Positions 20,076 to 31,609 of a stretch of 64,000 nt of DNA are shown here, piece after piece. The position numbers and the translations under genes were made by a program. The notes beneath the pieces are model-generated. The model searched no databases. It was not told where the DNA came from and saw only the letters and a list, made by a program, of their open reading frames with translations. The DNA is from Pochonia chlamydosporia 170 (taxonomy: Eukaryota; Ascomycota; Sordariomycetes; Hypocreales; Clavicipitaceae): assembly GCF_001653235.2 (NCBI RefSeq), contig NC_035795.1, forward strand, positions 2,983,001 through 3,047,000, given 5' to 3'. Position 1 is the stretch's first letter. The number at the start of each line of letters is the position of its first letter.

Positions 20076-22076
20076 CTAGGCGTTCGATACGCGCATATAG
20101 TCCTTGTACTTATCCGCGATATATTTAGTCGGATTTGGGACCCAAACCGCCGACTGCTGTGGATGAGATGCATCGAGGCAGCTCGCATTGGACGTACACT
20201 CAACACACATGTAAAACTCGCCGCCACAGCAGATTGTACAACGTGTCGCAGTATCAAAATTGAATCGACGTGCGCAAACATCGCAAGGACGCTTGGATGT
20301 CCTAGCACTGCTCGGTTCGCCCACAGCCGTTACATCTTGAGCATCCCGAGGCTCTTCCTTGCCATACTCCCTGGCGAATCGTCTTAGCAAATTGATGAGG
20401 CGCGAGCTACCGCAGCGATTGGCCCAATACCACAGACTATGACTTCCGTAAACTCTATCCTTGGAATCAAACAGCCATGGGTCAACCGCCAAGAGATCCT
20501 CCGTTATCCCACTATGTCCATTTCTGACGGCTGCGAAAACTGGCATTGAACCAAAATAATTCGCCCTGCGCGTATTTGCCCTAGAGGCGAGCAACTCCTT
20601 TACAATCTTGTCTTTTCCGTCTCTCGCAGCAATGAACAGCGGTGTTCGGCCAGTGTGGTCCCGTGAGTTTAGTAATTCGGCTCCGGCTGGGGTTCGGAGT
20701 AGCCACTGCGTAAGGGATAGGTGACCACACAGAGCAGCCATGTGCAGACATGAGATCCCATTTCCCTTGGCCACGGATTCAATCCTGTGTCTGCGCTGCA
20801 ACAGACACTGGACGACCTGGATGTTGCCACTAGCGCACGCCAGATGCAGAGGAGTGGCATTGTCGTGCGGCGTTTCGGCTGCGGAGATGGCACCATGATT
20901 CAACAGTGCAGTCGTTATATCCAAAAGACCGTTCAAAGCTGCCACATGGAGAGGCATCAACCCAGAACTTCCCACCACATTGGGGTTCGCACCTCGACGA
21001 AGTAGGAGGTTGACAGTTTGAGGATGATTCTTCTCCACGGCCGCAAACAACGGAGTGTCGCCCTGAAGATTGCCAACTTCGATACTGACGCCAGCATCAA
21101 GCAGCATGGATGCAACAGCATGCGATCCACGCCTCGCAGCGACGTACAAGAGGGACTCGTTTGGTTTTGTCGCTGGTGGCACGGCCGGCACACCGGCTTG
21201 AAGGTGTAGCTGAACGAGTTCAGCGCTGCCCCTATGGATTACACTCAACAGCGTTTGCGCATCGGCTCCATGGCCCTGTGTTTCTCTCATGAGAAAAGTA
21301 GCCGCGGCATTTTGGCAATACCGAATCGCGAGACGAAGCGGAGTTGACCCGTCGACGGTTGTAACACCAGGATGAGCGCCATACCTCAAAAACACCATCA
21401 AAACGTCTACTCTTCCGTGCATCGCCGCCAAGTGCATTGGACTGAAGTGTCGATTCATTTGGTCATGCACATTGGCACCATGCTCCAAAAGGAGATTGGC
21501 AATGTCAGCGTAACCTTCTTGCGCGGCTATCTCCAACGCCGTCTCCTCAGTCGCTATCCGCGCCGGATCTGCGCCCCGGTCGAGTAGAATTTTGACGCAT
21601 GCAAGACAATTGCTTCTTGTTGCATTGGCCAAACACTCCCAAGGCCGTTGTGGGTTAATCGTAGCGCCAAAACCTTCAAACAGTCGAGTGAGAATATCGA
21701 GCCGTGGCCAGGCACAAGCTTCTTCAACAAGCGTCGACAGCTCGTCCGAAGTGAATGGCACGTTGCCACGACTCGCGGCGACAAGGTCCAACACGTTTGA
21801 ATGACCACGACATGCAGCGTGGCAGGCCAAATCGAATTTCGCAATGGAAATGCCGCATGTTGCTGCTCGCTGGAGAATATCGACTCGGCCGTGGCATGCT
21901 GCCCACTGCGTTATACCTCCATACCGACCATGTACCTCGTCATACTGGTACAGGCGGAGCAGTGCTATTTGACTGAGCAGATGGCCTGTCTGGGCGACAT
22001 GGAAGAGGTCGGGTTCTGAGGAGAGATGTCCGACTATAATGTGGAGGAGTTCGTTTGGAAGATTCGTGATGTGCAT
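20076..22076 (-). CDS. F-box / ankyrin-repeat / ZZ-like zinc-finger protein
   Basis: 666 residues, one exon. The N-terminus MHITNLPNELLHIIVGHL is an F-box. About residues 60-560 hold some 12-14 ankyrin repeats, with clear TPLFAAVEKNHPQTVNLLL, TPLHLACASGNIQVVQCLL and TPLFIAARDGKDKIVKELL units. The C-terminal region (about 590-635) is a Cys/His cluster, PCDVCARRFN...RCTICC...YMCVECTSN...CLDASH, resembling a ZZ-type zinc finger. Predicted substrate adaptor or scaffold in ubiquitin-linked processes, cytosolic or nuclear. An upstream in-frame ATG at 22142 exists, but a TATA-like box at 22151-22158 lies so close to it that transcription should start inside that leader, favouring 22076. Confidence 0.82.
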   Translation of the reverse strand: MHITNLPNELLHIIVGHLSSEPDLFHVAQTGHLLSQIALLRLYQYDEVHGRYGGITQWAACHGRVDILQRAATCGISIAKFDLACHAACRGHSNVLDLVAASRGNVPFTSDELSTLVEEACAWPRLDILTRLFEGFGATINPQRPWECLANATRSNCLACVKILLDRGADPARIATEETALEIAAQEGYADIANLLLEHGANVHDQMNRHFSPMHLAAMHGRVDVLMVFLRYGAHPGVTTVDGSTPLRLAIRYCQNAAATFLMRETQGHGADAQTLLSVIHRGSAELVQLHLQAGVPAVPPATKPNESLLYVAARRGSHAVASMLLDAGVSIEVGNLQGDTPLFAAVEKNHPQTVNLLLRRGANPNVVGSSGLMPLHVAALNGLLDITTALLNHGAISAAETPHDNATPLHLACASGNIQVVQCLLQRRHRIESVAKGNGISCLHMAALCGHLSLTQWLLRTPAGAELLNSRDHTGRTPLFIAARDGKDKIVKELLASRANTRRANYFGSMPVFAAVRNGHSGITEDLLAVDPWLFDSKDRVYGSHSLWYWANRCGSSRLINLLRRFAREYGKEEPRDAQDVTAVGEPSSARTSKRPCDVCARRFNFDTATRCTICCGGEFYMCVECTSNASCLDASHPQQSAVWVPNPTKYIADKYKDYMRVSNA

Positions 22077-22150
22077 CTTGCTGTTGATGAGCGACCGAAA
22101 ATTGAGTGAGGAATAAGAGTTGAGCAGCAGTTTTGAGAGCACAAAGGTTC

Positions 22151-22158
22151 TATAAATA
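22151..22158 (-). promoter_or_regulatory. TATA-like box upstream of the F-box/ankyrin gene
   Basis: The minus strand reads TATTTATA around these positions, about 75 bases upstream of the preferred ATG at 22076. It helps decide that start. Confidence 0.4.
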
Positions 22159-22235
22159 TGTGAAACGGCTCATTGTCAAAACACGTCAAGTGAATTGTAA
22201 TCTGCCTAAAGGTTCCATGCAGTGAATTCCCATAT

Positions 22236-22662
22236 TTACAGGCTTAACATTCCAAATATTAATACTACTGCAAACGCAGCAATGAGCGATTTTGTCGCTA
22301 ACAGTTCATGTTGGTGCTGTGCGCACGGGTCGCGCTGGGTTCTTGGAGTTGTGAAGCTATCTCACGCACGAATCACGATGAATGGGGAAGTGAATATCTA
22401 CGATTAGTGTGGGCAGAACTGTGAAACTTACAGTAAGGGCTTCACGGCATGTACGGATCTCGTTGAGGTTAATGGAGCAGTTCACAGAATCTTTTTATTC
22501 AAGGTGTTGGTTAGACTGGATGGAGTAGATGATGATGGTGGCGACTTGGATGTTTTGAGCTGTGTATTGATCGTGGTTCTGTGAAGTTGATTCCGCGTGT
22601 GCGAGTTGACACAAGAGAATGCAAAGTATACTGGTTGTCAAAAATCTCACTGTTACGAGCAT
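22236..22662 (-). CDS. Possible small secreted GPI-anchored protein, structure unresolved
   Basis: Read on the minus strand, an ATG at 22662 opens a good signal peptide (MLVTVRFLTTSILCILLC, then QLAHA). About 380 bases downstream, another frame ends in a hydrophobic tail (SLIAAFAVVLIFGMLSL and stop) of the kind removed during GPI anchoring. Between them lie a GTAAGT donor and a short segment that could encode Cys-containing exons. I could not find one splice pattern that joins all parts without a stop. It may be a real multi-exon gene, a decayed gene, or coincidence. Confidence 0.25.
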
Positions 22663-23690
22663 ATCTCTTATACAGTCCAGTTCTGATATGTCTAACAATT
22701 TAAACTGTTGTACCACTTATCCAGTAGTACAGTCAGTTGTCAAGTTGTGATATTTCTCCCAGGCATAAAAAGCCAAACTGGGCTGCCCTTAAAGAACGCA
22801 AAGCGCAAAAGAAGAAGATGCATGGGCAGCAGTATTCATTGGTTAACCCGCATCATTGCCCCGGGTTTCGCACATCCGGGGACGCAAGGGCCTGCAGTGA
22901 AAGCAGGGGCATCGTATTAAGGACCATATCAAAACACGCTTCACATCCTTGATAAGCTTTGTACAGCTTTTTACGTCTCTACCTGTGTTGCAGATTGACA
23001 TGGTTGGAATGTTCACTCAGTTTATCGCAAGATAGCTATGGAAATGAGGGTCGGGAACTGGATTCAAATTGATTCTGTTCTATCTGGCTATCTAGGAAAA
23101 AGTTGGAAGACATGACTGCTTTTATAAACAGATTTGAGGGATATCCCAGATATCGAGGAAAAGGCTCAGAAAAGGAAAGGTCGGGGCAAAACGGTCAAAC
23201 GACGGAACAAAATGGTCAGGACGGAAGGAAAGGCAAGGTCAGAGCGGCTCTCGTTACCATCATTCAATGAGGACCATGCGGTGCTGCATGGCAGCACTAT
23301 GGCTGCACTATGTAAGGGAACATTGAAGGCTATGTTTTCTACTTGCGTCTGGCCTAGTCGCAGAACTAACATACTTGACACGTAAACTTCCGTTCTGGTC
23401 GTATTCCGTAATTCTGGTATTCAAGGCTTTTGAAGATATGGGGTGGAGTCGGAGTAATACGAAGAATAATAAACATCGTGTCTGCCTGGATTGACTTGCG
23501 AATGCCTTGGCTGAGAATATATAGCTCTAGCCAGACTTTAATGCTGATGCCTGCCTGGTCAAGTTCATTTCAACATTGCGCGTTATCGGCCAACCACCAA
23601 AGTTGCGCAAACAGACTTGTTCAACTCTTGGTATTCAACTTGGAATTTTCACCATATTCGGCATCTTTTTGTATTGTGCAGATAGCCATC
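22663..23690. other. Intergenic region
   Basis: About 1 kb. No recognisable gene. The reading frame of the next F-box gene is open back to 23430 but that part looks like leader. Confidence 0.4.
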
Positions 23691-24629
23691 ATGGCTGGAA
23701 TCCGAGCAAAAGCACAACATGTAATCCGAATACTCACATCTTCACGACTCAAAAAAACATCCGAACCACGATCCAACTCCAAAACCCGAAGCAAGAGCCA
23801 TAGCACAGCTCGGGCTCATCCAGCCTTGCAGATCCCAGAATTGCTCGACCTCATTCTTTGGCATTTAGATCCACGCACACTCCTCACTACCGCGCAGAGA
23901 GTTTCCAGAACCTGGTGCCAAGTCATCCACACATCACCGCGCCTTACTCGACAATTATTCTCTACGCCTTCACTTCAGCCTTCAACTACACAATGTCGTG
24001 TCTTTTGCCCCTTGGTAGAGGACCTATTCCCAGGCTGGATACGGGTCATCGACACAACGAAAGACACAAAAATGGGCATGAAAGCCTTTAACACCACCAA
24101 AGCAACTCTCCAGTTCCGCAACTGCCTACCATTCAAGGCCAGCGCATCTGATAACCCATACCTCCGTAACGGCGCATCGTGGATGGAAATGCAAGTCGCC
24201 CACCCACCGATTACAAACATCGCCATCAACATCATGTACTGCAACTTGCAGCACTCGCAAACAAACCTCATACAAAAAACGTACCCCACGGGCATGCGAC
24301 TACTGGACCTGTATGCACTGATTCTTCAATGGGTATCTCGGGGATGTCAACCGCGCAGGTTCCAAGTCGTGCGTGCGGTGGCGGGGAACATCCAGGCCCA
24401 GCATATTCCGCTGGCTAGTATGCTGTTCACGCCGCTGTTTCGCCCGTATAATGGGATACAGCACTACAAGTTTGATGGCCTGGATGCAGATTTGTTCGTG
24501 GAGCTGCAGACGCCGCAGCCGTGTTGTCCCTCACCGATGAGCGAGGAAGAGAGGCAGTTCTGGGAGAATTGCGGGCGGGCGTTTCTCGAGACGGAGTACT
24601 ATGAGAGGTACTACCATGAGGATTACTAG
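23691..24629 (+). CDS. F-box domain protein
   Basis: 312 residues, one exon, from the ATG beginning MAGIRAKAQHVIRIL. A basic Ser-rich N-terminus is followed by an F-box core, LQIPELLDLILWHLDPRTLL, and RVSRTWCQVIHTSPRLTRQLF, the layout of a large family of ascomycete F-box proteins. The C-terminal part (MEMQVAHPPITNIAI, DGLDADLFVELQTP) is characteristic of the same family but has no known activity. Expected to act as an SCF substrate receptor. The frame is open upstream to 23430, but that stretch lacks conserved character. Confidence 0.8.
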   Translation: MAGIRAKAQHVIRILTSSRLKKTSEPRSNSKTRSKSHSTARAHPALQIPELLDLILWHLDPRTLLTTAQRVSRTWCQVIHTSPRLTRQLFSTPSLQPSTTQCRVFCPLVEDLFPGWIRVIDTTKDTKMGMKAFNTTKATLQFRNCLPFKASASDNPYLRNGASWMEMQVAHPPITNIAINIMYCNLQHSQTNLIQKTYPTGMRLLDLYALILQWVSRGCQPRRFQVVRAVAGNIQAQHIPLASMLFTPLFRPYNGIQHYKFDGLDADLFVELQTPQPCCPSPMSEEERQFWENCGRAFLETEYYERYYHEDY

Positions 24630-25039
24630 GGTGTCACGAAACCGGAGATGCGTGAGAGCTGAACTTTCAAGTCCCAAATCGGCAGGCGGAAGTTGTTAAC
24701 TTGTGAGGGGTGCACCTGAATTAACCCTGTCTGCAAGCTTACTTAGACTCTGCTTGTCAAAAACTCCAGCAAGAGCGAAGATCAGCTCAAGATCTAGGCA
24801 GTCGACTGGTTTGGTGTAACCCACCCCGCTCGGAAAACGGTAGAAATAGGATGGCAATATTTTGGTATTTGCAGACCTCTATTAAATAGGTTATTCGTAT
24901 AGGTGGTTCAGGTCCCAAGTATTGTGTTACGTGGATGTAACGCCTTGAACAGTATATAGTGGATTGATAAGAAGGGTTCCCTCAACTCATGTCAACTAGA
25001 CCTGGTCAAGCAGACTTTATTCACACAACATCAGACAAC
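24630..25039. other. Intergenic region with subtilase promoter
   Basis: About 0.4 kb. A TATATA-containing stretch at 24952-24958 lies about 80 bases upstream of the subtilase ATG. Confidence 0.45.
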
Positions 25040-26332
<1,293 letters not shown>

Positions 26333-26906
26333 TTGAATGTATCTTGACTCTGTATCTTGACAATGGAGGGGAGAGAGTTGAAAGATGCTCAGCTGTGGTT
26401 GATGTGTATGCTTGCTGGAAGCCTCGGTTGTATAGAGATGTTTCATGACAAATGCATAGCAAATTGAACCGAGGTATATCTGTCCTATACAAAGTAACAA
26501 TGCGATATCGTATAAATAAAAGGGTCGTGGCAGATCAGATATACTCCGTTCCTTGCAAGAAGATTCCAAATTCGGTGCGGATCAATCGGCCCCACGCGAT
26601 AAGAAAGTTAGAACAATTATGCCATCAACTCCGGAATTCATGCTTGAATTAATGGAGCTCCGGGCATGCGAGAAGAGTGGATGATGGATGATAAATGATG
26701 GATTGTGAGCCGATGACGCCTTAGAGTTTCGCACGTTGACACAATTGAACCGTGACCCAATTGCATCCAGTCTTCTTATTTGAAGCTGCATTTCCCCTCT
26801 TCTCTCCGTCACCTCACAACTTCAACCGCAGCTTCAACCACCGCCAAACCATCATCACATCACATCAATTACATTCACCCTTCACATTTTTCATCGCAGC
26901 ATCATC
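26333..26906. other. Intergenic region
   Basis: About 0.57 kb between the subtilase 3' end and the DsbA-like gene. It ends in a pyrimidine-rich leader (26780-26900). No gene was recognised. Confidence 0.5.
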
Positions 26907-27569
26907 ATGGCCGTCCCGCCAAAATTCGCCGCCCACAAACTTGATCTCGGCCCCTCCGCCGCATCAACCTCCGCCGCTCCCCATTCCACACACACCTTCG
27001 AATTCTACGTCGACTACTGCTGCCCATTCTCGTCCAAGCTCTTCCTCACACTCACCAACCACGTAATCCCAGCCATTCGTGAAAAATACGACGGAGACAA
27101 AACCTGGAAATCAGGCATCACCTTCATCTTCCGCCAGCAGGTCCAGCCATGGCACCCGTCGTCCACGCTCATGCACGAAGCTGCCTTCGCGGTGCTGCGC
27201 CTCGCCCCCGAGAAATTCTGGGAATTCAGCTCCCATCTGTTCAGTCAGCAAAAGAGCTTCTTTGATGTAAATGTCGTTAATGAGACGAGAAACGCTACCT
27301 ACAAGCGTTTGGCGGACCTTGCGGGTCAGGTTGGCGTTGATGCAGCTCAGGTGTACAAATTGCTGGAGATATCGGACAAGCCTGCGTCTGATGGGTCGCT
27401 CAACACTGGAAATCAGGTCACGAATGATTTGAAGGTGGTTACGAAGATGAATAGGTTGATTGGGGTGCATGTCACTCCGACGGTGGTGTTTGATGGCGTT
27501 GTGCAAGACACGAGTTCGGGGTGGACGAAGGAGCAATGGATGGAATGGCTGGGCGAGAGAGTTGCTTAA
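26907..27569 (+). CDS. DsbA-like thioredoxin-fold protein
   Basis: 220 residues, one exon. The N-terminal strand FEFYVDYCCPFSSKLF places a Cys-Cys-Pro-Phe-Ser motif where thioredoxin-fold enzymes carry CxxC, so only a Cys-Cys pair or a single nucleophile is available. A helical insertion follows (PEKFWEFSSHLFSQQKSFFD), then the cis-Pro strand HVTPTVVFDGVVQD. The layout fits the DsbA/'Thioredoxin_4' group found in many fungi, an uncharacterised set thought to be oxidoreductases or glutathione-transferase-like. There is no signal peptide, so it is probably cytosolic. The fold is convincing, the reaction is unknown. Confidence 0.8.
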   Translation: MAVPPKFAAHKLDLGPSAASTSAAPHSTHTFEFYVDYCCPFSSKLFLTLTNHVIPAIREKYDGDKTWKSGITFIFRQQVQPWHPSSTLMHEAAFAVLRLAPEKFWEFSSHLFSQQKSFFDVNVVNETRNATYKRLADLAGQVGVDAAQVYKLLEISDKPASDGSLNTGNQVTNDLKVVTKMNRLIGVHVTPTVVFDGVVQDTSSGWTKEQWMEWLGERVA

Positions 27570-29401
27570 GCGATGAAACATGTTGTCACGAGTGGTGGTT
27601 CAATGCTTGATGAAGTTTCGGTGTATTTGCGGTGCCATTAGTTGTAGGGAAACTTCTGCAGCTGCATGACCTGCGGCATAGAAACGTACAATAAGACGGG
27701 AAGTTGGACGGAGGTTGCTCGCCCCCAACTGCGAGTGAGAAACCATAACCATAAACACATTCCGAATTAAACGAGGCTTTGGTGTGAGTTCACGTACAAT
27801 CTGTCTGGATGGTCAAGTGGTGGATGGAAATCATCACCTAAGACCTCAGCTTCAGGTACGAAGTAATAGCAGCAACTTAAGCTACTTACTATTGAACTTA
27901 AATTCACAAGAGATGGTGAAGTCGCGTCACTGCGATTGGCTCGATGCTTTCCATGATATGCATAAACGAAAGCATTCAGTCGCTGTTTTGCGCCGGCCCC
28001 CATGCAGTCTTCAATGATACGGAAACAAGGAAGAACCAAAATAGTAAATGCCGTGATGCGCCTTTTCGCATGATCTTTGTGACACCTCACTCTGTGTTCT
28101 GTGGCTGCATCGGATAATTCTATCTGGAGGCACGCATTGTGAGCTCTAATCGGCATTCGACATTGCCCCTGCAGACTGGAGTTGGACTTTACCAGCGAAT
28201 AAACGACTTGGTTATTACAGAGACAGGGCTGACTGGCTGCATATGGGATTCGCCAACCAGGACACTGGTTTGACGACACGGTTGAAAATGTCCCGAAATG
28301 GATAATTGCGTATACGGTGCCAAGAGTCTGCAGCAAGGTTTGTATCTACTTCTGTGGAAAAGAAGAAACATCCTGTGTGGGCAAAAATAGATGAAGGCTT
28401 ACCAGGATAATCAACGACGGCATCGAAGCATCGTCAATTGACTCAGATCATGCTTGGAGCCAAAATCAACCAATTACTTGAACAAGTCAGTCACATAGTG
28501 ATTGCAACAGTAAACCCACCCCCAATAATCAACTCTGGAAGTCAGTGTGAATGCTTCTCAACGCAGCATCATGCCAAGCTTCAGCCAAGCTACGCCGGGA
28601 ATTGCACCTCCCATCTCCAACCCAAGATCGGCATACTCCCGAGCAAACACCACTGCCGAATCCAGTCACTCAAATTTCCAGTCTGCACCTAACCCATAAC
28701 GTATCAACAGCCGCCACGGCAACAGCCCATGGAATACGAGATGCGCCATCCCTCGCTTCGTCCAGTGGCGGCAGCTAACCCAGGCGTGGCTTGCGACCAT
28801 TTACGTTGACAATGAGCCCTACCCCTTGCTTGAGAGCGCTTCCGGAAATCCGGCTGCTATGAATAGAGGTGTCGCGTGGTCGTTGCTTTGTTCTATCGTT
28901 TCTTTTGCCGAACTTTCGTTTTTAGAAGTTCAGCTAGCTGCAGCCAGGTATCAGGTCTCACCGCCACAGCTGACAGGATCGTCATAGGGCGGGCTGCGCT
29001 GTTGATGACTTTTTGATGGGTTGTCATTTGATACTAATGATTTGAAGGTGCTAGTGAATGCGAGGAGCAGGCGCTTAACCAGCGCATAATTCAGCTGTTG
29101 GACTCTTTGACGTCGTAAATTACAGGGACTACACCGTGTCGGCGTTTCAACCAATAGTTTCTGATGGAATTACTGCTGAATATACGAGAAACTTTACTGG
29201 GCCGTGTTGCTGTAAGGAGACAACTTCTGCTGGAAGAGTTTTGAGATTGCTCTTATCCCTGAGGTGATGAAGCTAGCTATATTTAAACCCAGTGCTTCCA
29301 TTGTCAACTGCTCTCGCCCGAACCAGAATAGTCTGCTTGGCATCATATGGACAGTTACCCTCACTCATTTCACTAAGCATTGTATAGAGTGAGGTTCCAA
29401 C
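27570..29401. other. Long intergenic region
   Basis: About 1.8 kb. A minus-strand frame at 27767-28336 (189 codons) contains a Cys-bearing stretch (QCPGWRIPYAASQPCLCNNQ) but has no recognised domain and no convincing upstream exon, so it is noted only. The last 130 bases hold the peroxidase promoter. Confidence 0.4.
29277..29287 (+). promoter_or_regulatory. TATA-like box of the peroxidase gene
   Basis: CTATATTTAAA lies about 115 bases upstream of the ATG at 29402. Confidence 0.45.
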
Positions 29402-30688
29402 ATGAAGCCAACACTCGTTATACTCTCCGCCGTCTCCATGGCACACGCCTTCGCAGGCATGCCAGACCTCTTAAAGAACCTACCCCGTGGCCAAGAGGAC
29501 GTGAACATCCACAAACTACCCGGCGACCTGGAAGGCCAAGACGACCGTAAACTAAGCAACACAGGCAGCCTCATTAAGCGGATCCTCGAAGGCAGAGAAA
29601 ACCCAGAAGACAGAACAACGAGCTACACTTCTGTTCCTGGCCAAAACTCCGCCGCCTGCAGACGCGACAAGTGCTGCATCTGGAAACACATTGCCGATGA
29701 GATGAGGTCCAAGATGGTGGGCGGTGCAGGACGCTGCAACAACCTCGCGCGACAGGCTGTCCGGATGGGCTTCCACGACGCGGCGGCGTGGTCTTTGAAT
29801 ACGGGGAGGGGAGGCGGCGCGGATGGATCGCTGGTTCTTGCGAGGGAGTGCTATAATCGGAAGGATAACGCGGGTATGAAACTTGGCTGTGACCAGATGC
29901 AGGCTTGGTATAATAAGTATAGGCAGTATGGGATTAGCATGGCGGATTTGATCCAGATGGGAGGTAAGTTAATACTCATAACATCCCAATATAAAGCAGT
30001 GTACAAGGTTGTTCTAACACGTATTAGCAAATGTTGCAACGGTTGTCTGCCCCCTTGGTCCTCGGGTACGCACCTTTGTCGGCCGCAGAGATAGTTGGAA
30101 ACCAGCACCAGAGGGCCTTCTCCCCTCGGCGTTCGACTCTGCAGATTATCTAATTTCTTTGTTCGCCAACAAGACCATCAGTGCGAACCAGCTTGTTGCC
30201 CTGGTGGGTGCTCACACCACCAGTCAGCAGTTTTTTGTGAATGGCCGACGCGCCGGCGACCCTCAGGACAGCACGCCTGGTGTGTGGGACACGAAATTCT
30301 ATGGCGAAACGACCGACCCGAAGTCGCCGAGGCGTGTGTTCAAGTTTCAAAGTGATATTAATTTATCCAAGGATGCGAGGACGAGGGGTGCGTGGGCGGC
30401 GTTTACGGGGCCAGCCGGTCAGGCCCCCTGGAATGGGGTATGAATATGCTCTCATTGTGGTTGACTTTGGGTATTTGCTGACTTTGTTAGGCTTATGCTG
30501 CGGCGTACGTACGGATGAGTTTGCTGGGCGTATATAATACGAATGACTTGACGGAATGTACAAAGGCGCTTCCGCTGCCGAGACCGGTGTATCATGCGCC
30601 TGATGCGCCGGCCTTGGCGAAGTTTGTGAATGGCGGGGCGCCAGATGCTGCTACGAATGCGTCAAATGGTGATATTATAGTATCATGA
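29402..30688 (+). CDS. Secreted class II-type haem peroxidase (ligninase-like)
   Basis: Three exons, 29402-29963, 30028-30437 and 30491-30688, give 389 residues. A signal peptide (about 1-17) and a Lys/Arg- and Glu-rich pro-region (to about residue 80) precede the peroxidase domain. Distal site: Arg121, His125 and Asp126 in VRMGFHDAAAW. Proximal haem His250 lies in LVALVGAHTTS, with GGADGSLVLARE (138-149) as calcium/haem-side scaffold. Paired Cys (86, 91, 92, 112) suggest several disulfides. It belongs to the plant-peroxidase superfamily. The ascomycete members are often annotated as ligninase-like, but manganese or tryptophan oxidation sites were not checked. The long pro-region ends in dibasic-like KR (59-60), perhaps a processing site. 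Confidence 0.88.
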
Positions 30689-31080
30689 GTTGGAAAGGTG
30701 TTTTCGTAGAGTTGGGTTTGAATGCTGGCTGCGCGGATGGGGATGGCAATGGAACGTTGAGCGGAAATAAGTTAGAATGGCTGGGTATGGCGTTTGGAAG
30801 TATTATTAGCTTTGTATGGTTTCCAAATTTGAAGGTCGAGGAGATTCGGATTAACTCCTTTGTCCTCTCTCACCCAAAACTTTATAGCTGTGCGTTAAAC
30901 CCCGTGGATATCGCTCGGCCAGTGAATACCGTTTCCGCGAGGATCAAGCTGACGCCACTGTTCGAGCTGCCGCCTACCATCACAAAGACTTCCCTCAGTC
31001 CGTGATCTGGTTTTCACCTCGTGAACACGATGGCATTCGTCTGTCGCTGACCAGTCCGTTTCAGCGGGATTCTCATACGA
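30689..31080. other. Intergenic region
   Basis: About 0.4 kb downstream of the peroxidase. No intact gene was seen. The F-box relic begins at its right edge and may extend into it. Confidence 0.4.
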
Positions 31081-31374
31081 GTCTCGGCTCACTCCACTGC
31101 TTAGCCACAGAGCTCTTGCACCATATGTTATTACGGTTTGATATACAAGCTCTATTTCGTTTCAGACAAGCAAATATTCGATCCAGAGACGGGACATATT
31201 CTCTTAAAAAGCAGCAGTCGGCCGCACGCACGGGCTTAATCTGTTCTGTGCCTTGTTTCGAACGCGAGTGGCCAGAAACATCTCCTCGTCCGACTTTTAC
31301 CACGCTCTGTGTATGAAGGCTTGCGCTGTATGCGGCGAATTTAGTGGATTCATGTCCCTGTTGACGTAGACTCG
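31081..31374 (+). pseudogene. Relic of an F-box gene (frameshifted)
   Basis: One frame reads LHCLATELLHHMLLRFDIQA, then LFRFRQANIRSRD, a recognisable F-box. The similarity then continues in another frame as RTHGLNLFCALFRTRVA, SSSDFYHALCMKACAVCGEF and SGFMSLL before a stop. These blocks follow the order of a common ascomycete F-box family (ACALCGEFGGF-type) that I recall. The switch lies near 31195-31235. No start context and no long 3' part remain. This is best read as a decayed gene; an intron of a few bases cannot explain the shift. It has not been repaired here. Confidence 0.65.
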
Positions 31375-31609
31375 GTGCTGTTTTACTTGCCTTTGTGGAC
31401 ATGATTTAAGATAAAGAACGTATAGCAGTCTCCAGTTTGGATTGCACGGGACAATAGAAATGCCAATTTTAATTCTTGGCGTAATAATAGCTGTTGTCTA
31501 TAGATGTAGGCCACGAGTTACAATGCAATCTGAAAGTCGCTGATGCTAGCTCATCCTCCACCTCAATATGCATCCCATGTACCATGTACGTTCATCATAC
31601 GGAGTACCC

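Noticed and set aside
27767..28336. Minus-strand frame of 189 codons with some Cys
   Set aside because: No domain, no reliable start; an upstream mini-exon could be joined only by an arbitrary acceptor.
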